NCBI GenBank assembly: GCA_002711995.1
Contig: PASN01000013.1
Coordinates: 124,001 to 188,000 of the forward strand
Direction: 5' to 3'
DNA from: Halobacteriovoraceae bacterium
GTDB lineage: Bacteria; Bdellovibrionota; Bacteriovoracia; Bacteriovoracales; Bacteriovoracaceae
DNA: 64,000 nucleotides
The translations under genes were made by a program, and so were the position numbers. The notes under the pieces are model-generated. The model did not search any database. It saw only the letters and a program-made list of their open reading frames with translations, and was not told the DNA's origin. Positions 1 to 9,063 of the stretch are shown here, piece by piece. The first letter of the stretch is position 1; each line of letters starts with the position of its first letter.

Positions 1-1
1 T

Positions 2-286
2 GGTGGTAACCTAACTTTACCGGATGCAAAGATGGTCACCATTAAGGTTGAAGGGAACAAAATTTTTACCAAGGAGTGTAAAGCACCTTCAAATTGCTTT
101 GATTTTCCTAAAGAGTTAAAGTTTTACTCATACCAAAGTCCATTGTTTTCATTGTGTTATCAAAGTGGTGGAACTCCTAAGTTTGTTAAGATTGATGGTA
201 AAAAACACAAAATAGAATTCTGCTTTAAAAATAACAAGGGAGTAGACCTGGAAACTCTGATGAAGGCATATAAGGCTTACAAGTAA
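2..286 (+). CDS. Partial hypothetical protein, DUF333-like C-terminal part
   Basis: The reading frame is open to the left edge, so this is the 3' part of a longer gene. The first ATG, at 32, is probably internal because the frame is already open from base 2 and no ribosome site precedes it. The visible 95 residues contain four Cys and a stretch around LCYQSGG followed by a basic turn and EFCFKNNKG. This resembles the C-Y-x-x-x-G-G ... C-x-F pattern of small secreted DUF333 proteins. No function can be given. The gene ends 86 bases before the next start and has no obvious terminator. Confidence 0.5.
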   Translation, partial: GGNLTLPDAKMVTIKVEGNKIFTKECKAPSNCFDFPKELKFYSYQSPLFSLCYQSGGTPKFVKIDGKKHKIEFCFKNNKGVDLETLMKAYKAYK

Positions 287-335
287 TCTTCTTAAGTGAA
301 CTTTAAGAGAAAAATCTTCCCGAAGCATAAAAGAA

Positions 336-365
336 AGTTCCCACTTATAAAGTTCCCACTTATAA
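336..365 (+). repeat. 15-bp perfect tandem duplication carrying the promoter -10
   Basis: AGTTCCCACTTATAA occurs twice back to back (336-350 and 351-365). The second copy runs into TG, giving TATAAT only a few bases before the FecR-domain gene. The duplication therefore doubles a likely -10 element (TATAAA then TATAAT). This is seen directly; the promoter reading is inference. Confidence 0.6.
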
Positions 366-372
366 TGTTGTA

Positions 373-1374
373 ATGAATAAATTTATAGTTACTTACCTTT
401 TTTTATTACTATCAGCTTCAACCTTTTCTTCAGAAATTAGCGTTCTATTTGTGAAAGGCACTGCTTATGTTACTGATGAGTCTACTCAAAAGCGGCTCAA
501 TAAAGGTGATGTCATCAACGAGGGTGAGAGCATTGAGACAAAAAAGAATTCATTTTTAATTCTTAAGATCAGTGAGCATTCAAAACATAAGATTGATCCT
601 GAAACAATTGTTCAAATTGAGTCACTTCCATATAAGTTTGAGGGGGGAGAAGAGATTGAACAGCCAGCTCAGATTTACTTAAAAGTAGGCACCATAATGT
701 CTGAGATATTTGAAAAGTCCGACAATGAGAGTGCCATCGTACGAACCAACTCAACATCTATGGGAGTTCGGGGAACTAAATTCCTAGTTAATCAAAATGA
801 TAGTGATGTTCTTTTGAGTGTTGAAGAAGGTGTAGTCGAAATTAAAAATAATAATCAAGCAGACATTGTTGAGGCCAATCAGTCAGTTGTTGTTGAAAAT
901 GACAAGGTATTCACCGCCGTTCGTCCATACAAATTTCAAAAACAAATTAATTGGAGTTTTAGAGAGGATACTCTGCGCTCATTCAATGAGGTGAGGGCAG
1001 CTTATAAAAGTGAGTTCTTAAAAAAGAGGCGTCCTTGGAAAAGAGATCAATTGCGTTGGCAAAACTTTAAAAAAGAAAGAAAAACTCGCTTAGAGCACTA
1101 TCAAAATGAAGTCAAAGATCTAACCAAAAATAAAAAACTGAAAGTAAAAATGAAACAAATCCAGAAACGTCTCATGGAAAGAGCTGTCTTAAAGGACAAA
1201 AAAGATTTAATTGATCATAACCGACCCAAAGAGACGATAAAAAGACAACTTTTGGAAAGGCCAGCTTTAAATAAGGATCTAAAGCGAGAGGCATGGAAAA
1301 GAAGAAGGCAGATTAGGCGTGAGAATCACGATAAACCTTCAGGGAAAAACACCGCTACCGACCATCAGCAATAA
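373..1374 (+). CDS. Secreted FecR-domain protein with basic C-terminal tail
   Basis: The protein has 333 residues with an N-terminal signal peptide (hydrophobic stretch YLFLLLSASTFSS). Residues about 20-180 match the FecR fold: a low-complexity beta stretch, then VRTNSTSMGVRGTKFLV, typical of FecR/LysM-linked periplasmic sensor domains. Family members bind or sense at the periplasmic face. From about residue 190 to the end the protein becomes strongly Lys/Arg-rich with predicted helix (KKRRPWKRDQ, KRRRQIRRE). This tail is not part of FecR and could bind nucleic acid, LPS or peptidoglycan. No FecI sigma or TonB receptor gene lies next to it, so a classical iron-signalling role is unlikely. Function unknown beyond the domain. 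Confidence 0.75.
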   Translation: MNKFIVTYLFLLLSASTFSSEISVLFVKGTAYVTDESTQKRLNKGDVINEGESIETKKNSFLILKISEHSKHKIDPETIVQIESLPYKFEGGEEIEQPAQIYLKVGTIMSEIFEKSDNESAIVRTNSTSMGVRGTKFLVNQNDSDVLLSVEEGVVEIKNNNQADIVEANQSVVVENDKVFTAVRPYKFQKQINWSFREDTLRSFNEVRAAYKSEFLKKRRPWKRDQLRWQNFKKERKTRLEHYQNEVKDLTKNKKLKVKMKQIQKRLMERAVLKDKKDLIDHNRPKETIKRQLLERPALNKDLKREAWKRRRQIRRENHDKPSGKNTATDHQQ

Positions 1375-1409
1375 GTGAGAAAATTTAATTTGGATTTAAT
1401 CTAAGAGAA

Positions 1410-1484
1410 TGGTGGTCGTAGCTGGGATTGAACCAGCGACCCCTTCGATGTCAACGAAGTGCTCTCCCACTGAGCTATACGACC
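1410..1484 (-). tRNA. tRNA-Val (GAC anticodon)
   Basis: On the reverse strand the acceptor arms GGTCGTA and TACGACC pair. The D arm reads AGCTCAGTGGGAGAGC. The anticodon stem CTTCG/CGAAG closes loop TTGACAT with anticodon GAC, and the T arm contains GGTTCAATCC. CCA is encoded at the 3' end (1410-1412). The RNA is 75 nt including CCA. It converges with the FecR-domain gene and diverges from the phosphoesterase. A TTGACT about 45 bases upstream on the reverse strand could be its -35, but I could not pair it with a convincing -10. Confidence 0.95.
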
Positions 1485-1576
1485 TTAATCAATCAAGTAT
1501 CGGTAAGTTACTTTATTAATCCTTGCATAGTCAATTTTTTTTCTGCTAGCATTGCGGCAAGTCAAAAAGGAGTCGC

Positions 1577-2425
1577 ATGCGTATATTTCTCATCTTTTCT
1601 TTCTTCCTTCTGAGCTCTTGCTACCAAAATCAAACAATAAATTTGAATAAACAAAGCAACGCAACTTTCTGCCTTTTTGGAGATGCTGGTACAGGAACTA
1701 AAGATCAAGAGAAAGTAGCAAGGCTTTTGAAAGAAGAGAATTGTCACGCTTATTTTTATTTAGGAGATATTATCTATCCTAAAGGTCTCACTTCTGCTGA
1801 GGACAAGGCCGCACAAGAACTATTCTTTAAATACTATGGTGACATTCTAGAAAGAAAAGACATGTTTCTTATGATGGGCAATCATGACTATCATGGAAAT
1901 GTAGAGGCCTGGCTAGAAATCGCAAAAAAACACCCAAAACTTCATTACCCATCTCACTATTACTTAGCAAAAATAAATGATGTTTGTTTTCCCATAATGA
2001 ATACAACTGATTATAAACTTCAACAGATGGTATGGTTAAACTCATTAAATCTTAATGGATGTAAACACAAAATCCTTTTAGGACATCACCCCGCCAAAAG
2101 TTCAGGAAAGCATAAAAGTCCTTATTTTCCACTCAACCTCTTTCTTAATTACGCTATGAGCTTTGCCAATACTTATGTCGCAGGCCATGACCACCATCTT
2201 TCTTACGAGGGTGAGGTAAATGGTGCACACCAATTTGTTTCCGGTGCCGGCGGCCAGTTGCGCAGTGTTAATGAAGAACTCGCGGTTTTTGCCAAGAGTC
2301 GACTAGGCTTTATAAAGATTACTCAAGAAGGCGATGATCTGGTGTTTGGTCTTATTGGACTTGAAGAAAATAAACGCAAGGTGTTGTTCACTAAAAAAAT
2401 CACAAGCGCTTTGGCTAATCCCTAA
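1577..2425 (+). CDS. Metallophosphoesterase lipoprotein, purple-acid-phosphatase type
   Basis: The 282-residue protein starts with a lipoprotein signal ending in lipobox LSSC (Cys about 15). Calcineurin-type metallophosphoesterase motifs appear in order: FGDAGTG, YLGDIIY, MGNHDYHGN, LLGHHPAKSSG and VAGHDHH. Together these supply the Asp, Asn and His ligands of a binuclear metal site. The spacing resembles small tartrate-resistant (type 5) purple acid phosphatases, which hydrolyse phosphomonoesters outside the cytoplasm. The start is fixed by an AAGGAG site nine bases upstream. It lies 20 bases before the ABC transporter genes. Substrate unknown; phosphate scavenging is the simplest reading. 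Confidence 0.85.
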   Translation: MRIFLIFSFFLLSSCYQNQTINLNKQSNATFCLFGDAGTGTKDQEKVARLLKEENCHAYFYLGDIIYPKGLTSAEDKAAQELFFKYYGDILERKDMFLMMGNHDYHGNVEAWLEIAKKHPKLHYPSHYYLAKINDVCFPIMNTTDYKLQQMVWLNSLNLNGCKHKILLGHHPAKSSGKHKSPYFPLNLFLNYAMSFANTYVAGHDHHLSYEGEVNGAHQFVSGAGGQLRSVNEELAVFAKSRLGFIKITQEGDDLVFGLIGLEENKRKVLFTKKITSALANP

Positions 2426-2445
2426 AGATTTGCTAAATTCCATGG

Positions 2446-4083
2446 ATGATTTCAAGGCTTCATCGTAAATTTATACCGTGGGTAGTCGCTCATTCTTTTG
2501 AGTATTGGTACTACTATATTGGGGCCTTGGTTTGCCTCTATTATCTTCATCACTTTCAAAGTATTCTGCCAGGGCTTGCAAAAGACCTGGGCGACAAGGT
2601 AATGTCCGATCAATTGAAAGATATTGAGCTTTCAAAGTTCTTCTATCTCGCTTTTGCCATTCTGTTTTTTAGAACATTCTCAAGACTGCTTTTCTTTTAT
2701 CCAGCTCGAGTTCAGCAAAAGAACTTGCGTCTTGAAATTATGCAAAGACTTGAAAATGCTCTTCCAAAAACATACTCAAGCTTTAGTGACGGAGATCTTT
2801 TTCAGACAATCGTAAATGACTTTAACCGTTTGCGGGGTTTTATTGGGTTTGCTCTTTTGCAGGTTGGAAACATAATTATTGCGGCCATCATCTTTATTCC
2901 AAAAATACAGGAGTTCAATGAAGCCTTTCTCATAGCATTTACCCCATTAGTGGCATGCGTAGTTTTATTCAGCGTTCTTGTTGTAGTCTTCCAACCTTTT
3001 GCTAGAAAGAACATGGATGCGTATGCCGATGTTCAAAACTTTGTGATTGAAAGTTATTCAGCAAAGAAGACGATTAAAAACTTTCACTCTGAGAACTCAT
3101 TTTACCAATTGTTCAGACAGTACTCAGGTGTAGAGCTTCGATACTTCTTCATTTCAAGTCTTGGGCGAGTGTTCTCATTTCCTCTTGTAAAGCTCGGAGT
3201 GGGAGCATCCTTAATTTGGGCCGCTTTAATTGTGAAGGAACAAGGGCTAAGTGGTACGGATTTAATATTTTTCTCAGGGTTTCTTTATTTGATCCTTGAA
3301 CCTCTTTTATTTCTATCTTGGATAGGAATTGTAACAAGCCAAGGCTATGCGGCCTGGGGCAGGATAAAAAAGTTGATTCGAAGTCTTGAGCAGAACACTG
3401 TTGAAAGTTGGTATAAAAAATATGAAGACTTTCAAAAAATTGAGCTCCCATTTTGGGGAAAAACTGTTGACCTGGAAATAAGGCCTAAGTCTTGGAATGT
3501 TGTTATTGGTGATACTGGTTCTGGAAAGTCTTACCTTATAGACAAAGTTGCCGAAATCCTACGCCACAACAAAGCGTCCTATTCATATATCAAACAAGAG
3601 CCTTATTTATACAATGACACAATTGCAGAAAACATCTTTCTTGGTGAGCCGGCCAAGGGGGAGAAGCTTGATCTTGCAAAAAAATGTTTGGTCGAGTTTG
3701 GTCTGAACCTCTTAGCTCCTACTGTTGATGAAGTTTTGGCACTTGAAGTTGGTGAAAATGGAAAAAAGGTTTCTGGTGGACAGGCAAAGAGAATAGCACT
3801 CATACGAAGTTTAGTTGCTGATGTTGATTATATCATTTGGGATGATCCATTCTCATCTGTGGATCTAATACTAGAGCAGCAGATTATAAAGGTGCTCAAG
3901 AAGGATGAAAGACTCAAAAATAAAACCTTCATTTTAACGTCTCATAGGTTTAGCACTGTGAAGGCCAGTGACTGGATTGTTTTCATAGAACAAAATCTAG
4001 GAATTAAGGAAGTGGGGTCTAAGGCCGAATTGTTGGAAAAGGAAAGTTTGACCAGTGAATATTTTAAAAAACAAATGGTTTGA
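2446..4083 (+). CDS. ABC exporter half-transporter, subunit 1 (degenerate Walker B)
   Basis: The 545-residue protein has an N-terminal six-helix membrane domain (about residues 15-310) and a C-terminal ATPase domain. Seen motifs are Walker A GDTGSGKSY, signature VSGGQAKR, Walker B YIIWDDPFSS and H-loop LTSHR. The usual catalytic Glu after Walker B is Asp. That substitution is known in the degenerate site of heterodimeric exporters such as TM287/TM288. The next gene, which overlaps this one by 29 bases, encodes the partner with the intact Glu but a weakened signature. The substrate cannot be deduced; lipid, peptide or drug export are all possible. The ATG at 2446 was taken; an ATG four bases earlier is in another frame. 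Confidence 0.85.
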   Translation: MISRLHRKFIPWVVAHSFEYWYYYIGALVCLYYLHHFQSILPGLAKDLGDKVMSDQLKDIELSKFFYLAFAILFFRTFSRLLFFYPARVQQKNLRLEIMQRLENALPKTYSSFSDGDLFQTIVNDFNRLRGFIGFALLQVGNIIIAAIIFIPKIQEFNEAFLIAFTPLVACVVLFSVLVVVFQPFARKNMDAYADVQNFVIESYSAKKTIKNFHSENSFYQLFRQYSGVELRYFFISSLGRVFSFPLVKLGVGASLIWAALIVKEQGLSGTDLIFFSGFLYLILEPLLFLSWIGIVTSQGYAAWGRIKKLIRSLEQNTVESWYKKYEDFQKIELPFWGKTVDLEIRPKSWNVVIGDTGSGKSYLIDKVAEILRHNKASYSYIKQEPYLYNDTIAENIFLGEPAKGEKLDLAKKCLVEFGLNLLAPTVDEVLALEVGENGKKVSGGQAKRIALIRSLVADVDYIIWDDPFSSVDLILEQQIIKVLKKDERLKNKTFILTSHRFSTVKASDWIVFIEQNLGIKEVGSKAELLEKESLTSEYFKKQMV

Positions 4084-5821
4084 TTACATCTACATTCCAA
4101 ACAGCAAGCTGTTGATCTTCTTCATCTTGCTTGCCTTGGTTGCTGCCAGTGTGCTTGGCTATTACACTCCAATCATTGTCTCCGAACTTTATGACGGTTT
4201 TGATGAAGGCGACATTATTATGCCGATTATTTACGCCCTCGGGGGACTCTATGTCGGTGAATACTTGGCCTCAGTTGTCTATCAATTAGGGATATCCCGC
4301 TACGTTCAGAAACTTTTGCAGCATATTCGTTCTAAAAGTTACAAAAAGTGGATACTTACATATGACTCTATAGGTAAGGGAAAGTTTGGTTCACACAATT
4401 ACCCTATGGGAGAGGTAATTGCTAGAATCCTTAATGATACCGAGGCCGTAATTGAGATGGTAAGCTCTGGATCATTTAAGATCTTCATCGATTTTGCCTT
4501 CATCATTTCAAGCCTCATTAGTTTTGTGCGTTTGAATACCGTCTCTGGTGTTGCCTTAATTATCGCAGAAGTTTTGGTATGTGCTGCCTTAATTATTGGA
4601 AGTAAGCAGATGGGCAAAGTTTATATGGCAGTTAGAAAATCAACAGGGCACCTTAATCGCTCGGTTGCCAATCTGTCTGCAGGATTAAGACATACCTTTC
4701 ACACTCCCAATGATAGCTTCGCCTCCAAAAAGTCTAAGACCGCGTTTGAAGACTTTTTAAAAAAACAACTTACGGCCAATATCTGGGACGCAAGCTACTT
4801 TGCTATCGCTGAGAGTTTATTCCCAATTCTTCTAGCGTTGCTGGTTATTGTATTTCCATATTCAAACATTGTTGAAATGGCAATCATTGCGGCGATCATT
4901 GATTTGATTCAAAGATCAATCACCCCGATTAAAGAAATTGCCTCCAAGATTTCAGGAATTCAAAGGGCCAAAACTGGAATGGATAGAATTCTTGAGTTTA
5001 ATGAAGACCTTGAAACACTGCCTCACTCGGAGGAAGGTGAGGACCTTAAAACAATTGAAGACTTTAAGAGCCTCTCAATTGATGTGGAGAGCTTCACTTA
5101 CCCTGTTAAGGGAGAAGAAAGTTCAAGCTTCGAGTTAAAGAATGTTGGACTGCACGCCAAAAGTGGAGAGCTAGTGGGAATTGTTGGCATGTCCGGCTCT
5201 GGCAAATCCACCTTCCTTAAGATTCTGTCCACAGACATCCTGGCCTCCAATTCGTTAATCAAGATAGAAAGAACTGATCATCCAAATATTGAATTTCGTG
5301 GAGACAATGTTGAAGGCATGTCCATGTACAAGCGACAAGTAAGCATCGTTAGTCAAGATTCACATGTCTTTAGTGAGAGTTTAAAGTTCAATATCACTTT
5401 TGATATCGGTACCGAGGAAGAATTCCAAAAGTTTTGGGGAGATGTTAAGGAACGTATACCTTATCTTGAAAAGTGGGGGATCGACCCTGATGAGGTTGTG
5501 AAACCAAATGATTTATCGATGGGGCAAAAGCAACTCATCTCGGCGCTGCGGTCGTGTTATTTGAAAAAGCCAATTGTTCTTTTTGATGAGATTTCTTCTG
5601 GACTTGATTCTGAACTGGAAGAGGCCTTAAGAAAACTTGTACTCCTAATTCAAAGAAACTCCCTAACTGTGATTGTTGCTCACCGAGTGGAGACAATCGT
5701 AAAAGCTGGTCAGATTCTTGTTTTAAAAGACGGAAAACTTGATGGAGTTGGAACTCATAGGGAGCTGCTAGAAAAGAATGCGACGTATCAAGAGTTTATC
5801 TCTCAGGTAAGAATGTCTTAG
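4055..5821 (+). CDS. ABC exporter half-transporter, subunit 2 (degenerate signature)
   Basis: This 588-residue type IV ABC exporter half starts at a GTG inside the end of the preceding gene (29-base overlap), with GGAAAG about eight bases upstream. The membrane domain covers about residues 15-305. The ATPase domain has Walker A GMSGSGKST, signature LSMGQKQ instead of LSGGQ, Walker B IVLFDEISSG with the catalytic Glu, and H-loop VAHR. Its altered signature matches the Asp-for-Glu change in subunit 1. The two should form a heterodimer with one active and one degenerate ATP site. Overlapping translation would give equal amounts of both halves. Substrate unknown. Confidence 0.85.
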   Translation: MNILKNKWFDYIYIPNSKLLIFFILLALVAASVLGYYTPIIVSELYDGFDEGDIIMPIIYALGGLYVGEYLASVVYQLGISRYVQKLLQHIRSKSYKKWILTYDSIGKGKFGSHNYPMGEVIARILNDTEAVIEMVSSGSFKIFIDFAFIISSLISFVRLNTVSGVALIIAEVLVCAALIIGSKQMGKVYMAVRKSTGHLNRSVANLSAGLRHTFHTPNDSFASKKSKTAFEDFLKKQLTANIWDASYFAIAESLFPILLALLVIVFPYSNIVEMAIIAAIIDLIQRSITPIKEIASKISGIQRAKTGMDRILEFNEDLETLPHSEEGEDLKTIEDFKSLSIDVESFTYPVKGEESSSFELKNVGLHAKSGELVGIVGMSGSGKSTFLKILSTDILASNSLIKIERTDHPNIEFRGDNVEGMSMYKRQVSIVSQDSHVFSESLKFNITFDIGTEEEFQKFWGDVKERIPYLEKWGIDPDEVVKPNDLSMGQKQLISALRSCYLKKPIVLFDEISSGLDSELEEALRKLVLLIQRNSLTVIVAHRVETIVKAGQILVLKDGKLDGVGTHRELLEKNATYQEFISQVRMS

Positions 5822-5893
5822 TCTGATTTAATTTTGCTCTGAATCTTCTCTTAATGTATCCTTTTCAAGTACTTAATTTAAAAGGAGAGAGCG

Positions 5894-6931
5894 ATGTTAA
5901 AACCAATGTTGGCCGCCATTCTAGGTGTGGCCTTTCTGTTTTCTTGTGACAATGGAACTTCAAAGCCAAACTACAAGTTTTTGAAAGCACCTAAAGAGGG
6001 TGTTGCCGCTAAAGTAGGTGAGCTAAAGATTACAAATGAAGAGCTTACTAAAGGCATTGAATCAGAACTATACGAGCTTGAGAATAAGATCTTTGATACT
6101 AAGATGAACAAGCTTAAGTCTCTTATCATTGAGAAGCTAATGGCGCAGGATCCCGCTAAGAAAGGTCTTACAAATGAAGAGTACATGGACAAGCACATCG
6201 CTAAAGGTGTGAAGGTCTCAGAATCCGACATTAACAGCTTTGTAAAAGAAAAAAACATTCCTAAAGAACAAGTTAACGCTCAGATTAAAGAAAGAATTCG
6301 CGGTTACTTGATTGCGGAAAAGAAAAAAGATGCCGTTGAAACTTGGCTCGCTAAGAAAACCAAAAGCACTGGCATAGAAGTTTACCTTGATAAGCCAAGA
6401 AGACCTTCTTTTGATGTAGAGGTGGGAAAAGCTCCTGTAGCAGGACCAGAAAGCGCCCCAATCACAATTGTGGAATTTAGTGACTTTCAATGTCCATACT
6501 GCTCAAAAGCAGCTGAGACAATTAATAAGGTTAAAAAAGACTATGGAAGCAAAGTAAGAGTTGTATTTAAGCAATATCCACTTCCGTTCCATTCCCAGGC
6601 AAAAATGGCGGCTAACGCGGCACTGTGCGCTTGGGAACAAAAGCCAGAGAACTTCTGGAAAATGCACGACAAGTTGTTTGCTGACCAAAGCAAGCTTGGC
6701 AAAGAGGGACTTCAGGCCACAGCTAAGTCTGTAGGCGTGGACATGGAGAAGTTCAACACTTGTCTTGATGGCGGAAAGTACATGAGCATGATTGAGAAAG
6801 ACATCCAACAAGGAAAAGATCTTGGAGTTAAATCAACTCCAACATTCTTTGTGAATGGAAAACTTCTTCAAGGCGCTCAACCTTATGAGACCTTCAAAGA
6901 GCTTATCGACGAAGAGCTTGCCAATAAATAA
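5894..6931 (+). CDS. DsbA-family thioredoxin lipoprotein with SurA-like N-terminal region
   Basis: The 345-residue protein starts with a lipoprotein signal (lipobox LFSC). Residues about 35-165 are helical and charged, with KVGELKITNEEL, recalling the N-terminal helical chaperone region of SurA/PpiD-type proteins. From about 175 on there is a DsbA/BdbD-like thioredoxin fold: VEFSDFQCPYCSKA carries the CPYC active site, KQYPLPFH and AALCAWEQ follow, and the cis-Pro loop is GVKSTPTFFVNG. The likely role is thiol oxidation or disulfide exchange on proteins leaving the inner membrane, with the N-terminal part holding unfolded clients. The start is supported by AAAAGGAGAG. It is probably monocistronic, with a hairpin just downstream. 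Confidence 0.85.
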   Translation: MLKPMLAAILGVAFLFSCDNGTSKPNYKFLKAPKEGVAAKVGELKITNEELTKGIESELYELENKIFDTKMNKLKSLIIEKLMAQDPAKKGLTNEEYMDKHIAKGVKVSESDINSFVKEKNIPKEQVNAQIKERIRGYLIAEKKKDAVETWLAKKTKSTGIEVYLDKPRRPSFDVEVGKAPVAGPESAPITIVEFSDFQCPYCSKAAETINKVKKDYGSKVRVVFKQYPLPFHSQAKMAANAALCAWEQKPENFWKMHDKLFADQSKLGKEGLQATAKSVGVDMEKFNTCLDGGKYMSMIEKDIQQGKDLGVKSTPTFFVNGKLLQGAQPYETFKELIDEELANK

Positions 6932-6943
6932 TTCTTAATCCAA

Positions 6944-6988
6944 GGGTAAGTTTTTCCGGTTCACGTTGTGGATCAGAAAAATTTACCC
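6944..6988. repeat. 13-bp inverted repeat (hairpin) after the DsbA-like gene
   Basis: GGGTAAGTTTTTC (6944-6956) pairs with GAAAAATTTACCC (6976-6988). The single non-Watson-Crick position is a G-U wobble in RNA, and the loop is 19 bases. There is no U-run after it, so it is not a standard intrinsic terminator. It may protect the mRNA end or act as a binding site. Confidence 0.5.
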
Positions 6989-7052
6989 GAACTCACTACT
7001 ACTACAAAAATGATACAATCTTACTGGGCAGGATGCCCATGTGAGGTTTAGA

Positions 7053-9001
7053 ATGAACGGCGTAGATTACACCCAGAGACTTAGCAGACAAAGAGAGCTC
7101 TTTCAAAGAGATTTGGAGAGCGCCAATCGTTCCCATGAGACAGCTCTGGAAGACATTCAAGCAGCTAAAGAAAGCCAACTCAAAGAGAACTCTAAAAACT
7201 TTTCTGAAAGAAAATTAGAGCTGGAAAAGGCGTATGAAGACCGCTATGAGAATCTACAAACCTCCCAGAAAGAGGCCTTAAAAGAAAAAAACAAGGCCTA
7301 TGAACAATCATTACATCAAGAAAAAATCAAAAATGCTGCACAATCTCGTGAAAACATTAAAAACTGGCGACAAGAGATTGATGAGGCCAAAAGAACCTTT
7401 AGTCACAACCTCGAAGACACAAAAAGAATGGATAAAAACATTCGTGAGCAAGTTAAGGAAAATGCTGACAAAAGAGTGAAGTCAGTGCTTAGTGAGTCTG
7501 AGAAGAAGGTTGAAGAGTATAAAAAGAGCGCTTTGGGAAGCGCTAAGGATGTTCAAGAAAAACTCGACGCCGAGAAGAGACAGTTAATTAGGACCCAAGA
7601 GCGAGAACTTAATAAAGTCACTCGAGATGAGATTGCAAAAAGAAACGAGTTAAAAGATCGGGTGACCAGGGATGTTGCCAAAATACGACAATCCAGAGAA
7701 GAGGAGAGTGAGCGTCTTCACGAAAAAACTCGTCAAGATATGGATAAAGTTAACCAAGATGCCGCTTTAAAACTTAAGAAAGTGGGCGAGCAAACCAATA
7801 CATTGATGGAGCGGGTTAACAAAGCTCAGAAAGCTGAAATAAAGAACCAAAATGAAAGTCTCAGAAATGAGATGATGAAGATGGAGAAGCAACACAACCG
7901 CGACCTTGAGAAGCTTGAAACTAGACACAAGGCCGCTGGTATTGGAGCTGGATCACTTCAAGGAAAGCTTCGTGAAGATCAAAGAGCGGAGCTTGAAAAT
8001 CAAAAAAGACTGAAATCCAAAGAGGACATTGATCAAAGAAATAGACTTACTAGAAACTTTGAAAAAGAGATGAGTAGGGCTCGCGAAGGCTTCCAAGACA
8101 CGTACCGCGAAATGAGTATTGAGGCCGCTGATAAAAGAGTACAGGATAAAAGAAATCTAACGGCCATCAATATCAAAGAGCGCTTGGCGGACAAAAGAAA
8201 GCTTCAGAATGCCAATAAAGAGCATGAAATTGCTTTAAAGTTTCAAAGTGAAGCCGAAAGTCAGACCCTTAAGTCTGAGCGTAAAGATTCTAGAAGAAAA
8301 ATTGATGCGATGAAGGAAAACTTCAATAAAAGCCTTAATGACGCTGTGGAAAGAGGAGAGCTTTCCATTAAGTCTGTCCGTGAAGAAATGAATAAAGAGA
8401 AAAGAGAACTTGCTGAAAGACTTCACGAGCAAAACGCTTTTCAAGAGAAGTTCCTAAGGGCGTCTCAGAACGATAAAATAGAAAAGCTCACCGACAAGTA
8501 CGAAGAAAAAATGAGAATCTTAGGGCAAAAAACGAAGAGCTTAGGCTTAATATGCACAATAAAATCAAGCAGGTTAAGGCAAATAGCGCTCATGAGATTG
8601 AAAGACAAAGAAAAGAGTTGATGAAAGAGGCCAATTTAGAAAAGCAAAACATTAGAAGTGTAGCTGAGGCCAATGAAAACAAGCTAAACAATCGTCTGGA
8701 AAAACTTAGAAATGAGTTTGACAGAAAGCTAGGTCAAACAAGACTTAATAATGACGCTAAAGTCAAAGAACTGACCTTTAAGTACGAGAATGAATTAAAA
8801 GCAGAAAGAACCAAGTATCAAGATATTATTGACCACAACAACAAGTTCTTTGAAAGAGAGTTAGCTCGACTAAAAATGTCCAACGAAACAGAAAAAGACA
8901 GGTTAGTCACTCAGTACGAAACTAGAATTAATCAATTGCAAAACGCTTTTAAAAACAAGCAACGCGAGCTTGAGCAGTTCAATCAATTGCAAAGGGCATA
9001 A
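7053..9001 (+). CDS. Long coiled-coil protein interrupted by a one-base frameshift
   Basis: Almost the whole product is highly charged, Pro-poor and heptad-like: a long coiled coil of about 650 residues rich in Glu, Lys, Arg and Gln, with no signal or membrane segment. The first frame stays coiled-coil until about 8525, then runs into a short unrelated tail and stops at 8621. The matching continuation (…NEELRLNMHNKIKQ…) resumes in the -1 frame and ends at 9001. The switch falls on six A residues at 8527-8532. One extra A there would restore a single frame. This is a sequencing error, a real mutation or A-run slippage. The start at 7053 is preferred over the GTG at 7041 because GAGG lies six bases upstream. 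A filament-like structural role is possible but unproven. Confidence 0.75.
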
Positions 9002-9063
9002 CTCTTAACTTGTTGTTCAATCATGTGGTAGATTATGACTGAACCAACAATTAAGGAAAGAGT

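Noticed and set aside
1428-1613. 61-residue forward frame over tRNA-Val and the phosphoesterase start
   Set aside because: It reads through the tRNA and overlaps a well-supported gene in another frame.
8527-8533. AAAAAAC as a programmed -1 slippery heptamer
   Set aside because: The heptamer is not in phase: the zero frame reads CAA AAA ACG, so the tandem-slip geometry does not hold. Slippage on the A run or a one-base error fits better.
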